A stretch of 64,000 nucleotides of DNA from Alphaproteobacteria bacterium (GTDB lineage Bacteria > Pseudomonadota > Alphaproteobacteria > Micropepsales > Micropepsaceae): positions 1 to 64,000 of the forward strand of contig JAHFQC010000013.1 in NCBI GenBank assembly GCA_023259375.1. Reading direction: 5' to 3'. This document shows, piece by piece, positions 63,078-64,000 of the stretch (position 1 is its first letter; every line of letters starts with the position of its first letter). Below the pieces are notes generated by a model that worked only from the letters and a program-made list of their open reading frames with translations, was not told the DNA's origin and ran no database searches. The position numbers and the translations under genes were made by a program.

Positions 63078-63539
63078 ATGAGCGAAACCGACACCCAGTC
63101 CCGCCAGTACATCACCTTCATCGCCAACGGCCAGGAATTCGCCACCAACATCATGACGATCCGCGAAATCCGCGGCTGGACCGACACCACGGCCCTGCCC
63201 CATGTGCCCGATTATGTCCGCGGCGTCATCAACCTGCGCGGCATCGTGCTGCCGGTGGTGGATCTCAAGGCCCGCCTCGGCCTCGGCATGACCGAAGCCA
63301 CCGCCAAGCACGTCATCATCGTGGTGGCGGACGGCAAACACACCACCGGCATCCTGGTCGACGCGGTCTCGGACATCATCACCGTCTCGAACACCGACGT
63401 GCAGCCGCCCCCCGACGTGATGAAGGGTGGCGACGGCCATATCGACGGCATCGCCGTGATCGACGGCCGTATGGTCACCTTGCTGGCGACGTCCCATTTG
63501 ACCGCCATCGGCGTCGACGACGCCATGCTGGCAGCCTAA
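63078..63539 (+). CDS. cheW: CheW chemotaxis coupling protein
   Basis: 153 residues; a complete CheW beta-barrel: 'YITFIANGQEFATNIMTIREI', 'PHVPDYVRGVINLRGIVLPVVDLKARLGL', 'ILVDAVSDIITVSNTDVQPPPDV'. It links chemoreceptors to the kinase CheA. Same operon as the MCP; cheA is not in the window, so it serves an array encoded elsewhere. Confidence 0.96.
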   Translation: MSETDTQSRQYITFIANGQEFATNIMTIREIRGWTDTTALPHVPDYVRGVINLRGIVLPVVDLKARLGLGMTEATAKHVIIVVADGKHTTGILVDAVSDIITVSNTDVQPPPDVMKGGDGHIDGIAVIDGRMVTLLATSHLTAIGVDDAMLAA

Positions 63540-63561
63540 ATCCGCACCTAGACCTAAGAAT

Positions 63562-63588
63562 AAGGGCCCGCGGCGAAAGGGCCCTTTT
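63562..63588 (+). terminator. Intrinsic terminator behind cheW
   Basis: AAGGGCCC / GGGCCCTT (63562-63586) with a nine-base loop, running into TTTT. It lies 22 bp after the cheW stop. Confidence 0.85.
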
Positions 63589-63649
63589 CACAGCCGCCCG
63601 ACGGGACTAGCTCTCCTCCCGCAAGTATCGGAGGTTTGCGGGAACTGCC

Positions 63650-64000
63650 GTGAAGGTTGTGGTCTTAGGCGCAGGCGTCGTCGGAACGGCGGCCGCTTGG
63701 TTTCTTTCCAAACGCGGGCACGAAGTTACCGTCATCGAGCGCGAGCCGGCGGCGGGGCTTGAAACCAGTTTCGCCAACGGCGGACAGGTCTCGCCTTGCC
63801 ATGCCGAACCCTGGGCCAATCCCGGCACGCCGTTGCAGGCGGCCAAATGGATGTTCCGCGCCGACGCGCCGCTGGTGTTCAAGTGGTGGCGCTATGACCC
63901 GACCCTGTGGGCCTGGCTGATCCGCTTCCTCGCCAACTGCACGCCCGGACGCACCCGCATCAACACCGACCGCACTTTGCGCGTTGCCATCTATTCGCGC
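63650..64000 (+). CDS. dadA: D-amino acid dehydrogenase, partial
   Basis: 117 residues to the window edge, from a GTG at 63650 (GGGAAC just upstream). 'MKVVVLGAGVVGTAAAWFLSKRGHEVTVIEREP' is an FAD-binding GxGxxG fold and 'ETSFANGGQVSPCHAEPWANPGTPLQAAKWM' is the signature of DadA small-subunit FAD enzymes. It oxidises D-alanine and other D-amino acids to keto acids. The upstream reading is divided from cheW by a terminator, so it has its own promoter. The 3' part is missing. Confidence 0.9.
   Translation, partial: MKVVVLGAGVVGTAAAWFLSKRGHEVTVIEREPAAGLETSFANGGQVSPCHAEPWANPGTPLQAAKWMFRADAPLVFKWWRYDPTLWAWLIRFLANCTPGRTRINTDRTLRVAIYSR

Overview
The window is GC-rich, almost fully coding chromosomal DNA from a Gram-negative bacterium. 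Two TonB-dependent receptors, a Caulobacter-type ECF sigma/NrsF pair, a LysR gene beside trxB, an Rrf2 regulator of the usual alphaproteobacterial form and intergenic palindromic repeats of the GTCATGGCCGG type point to an alphaproteobacterium, perhaps near Caulobacterales, Rhizomicrobium or Micropepsales. That placement is inference; there is no rRNA here to test it. I see no CRISPR array, prophage or intact insertion sequence.

Layout. 1-4.5 kb: end of a TonB receptor, a TonB-like exported protein, two TPM-domain membrane proteins and LemA. 4.8-9.7 kb: trxB-lysR, an Lrp regulator and exported or membrane proteins of unknown role. 9.9-16.1 kb: exported hydrolase, amino acid permease, exported methyltransferase-like protein and small exported proteins. 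16.1-21.0 kb: a corrinoid methyl-transfer cluster (URO-D-type methyltransferase, homocysteine methyltransferase, DUF1638, an iron-sulfur/ASKHA corrinoid activator and a corrinoid carrier). 21.0-25.7 kb: tRNA-Ser followed by poorly conserved genes and dispersed repeats. 25.8-29.3 kb: rlmJ, a sodium:solute symporter and an aspartic protease. 29.6-36.4 kb: a sugar locus (GH3 lipoprotein, aldose epimerase, sugar porter, LacI). 36.6-42.0 kb: Rrf2 regulator, M3 peptidase, and a histidine kinase overlapping a HerA-like ATPase. 42.5-49 kb: an accessory block with an S1-protease autotransporter between 162-bp direct repeats, an IS30-like remnant, and a methyltransferase/glycan-type gene pair. 49.2-53.6 kb: a large TonB receptor divergent from a LytTR regulator. 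53.7-56.6 kb: PEP-CTERM protein, ECF sigma/NrsF and an orphan HTH protein. 56.7-64 kb: tRNA-Leu, a class-III aminotransferase homologue lacking its catalytic lysine, purH, a 2-hydroxyacid dehydrogenase, MCP, CheW and the start of dadA.

How the genes work together. The sugar locus forms a release-import-mutarotation route under a LacI repressor. The corrinoid cluster contains what is needed to move a methyl group from an unknown donor through a B12 protein to homocysteine, with its own reductive activator and no visible folate domain; it resembles a dispersed methionine synthase fed by a demethylase. The LytTR regulator lacks the phospho-acceptor aspartate, yet two near-canonical LytTR tandem sites lie in the repeats between it and the TonB receptor. 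These two systems, the kinase-HerA pair and the lysine-less aminotransferase are the most interesting items.
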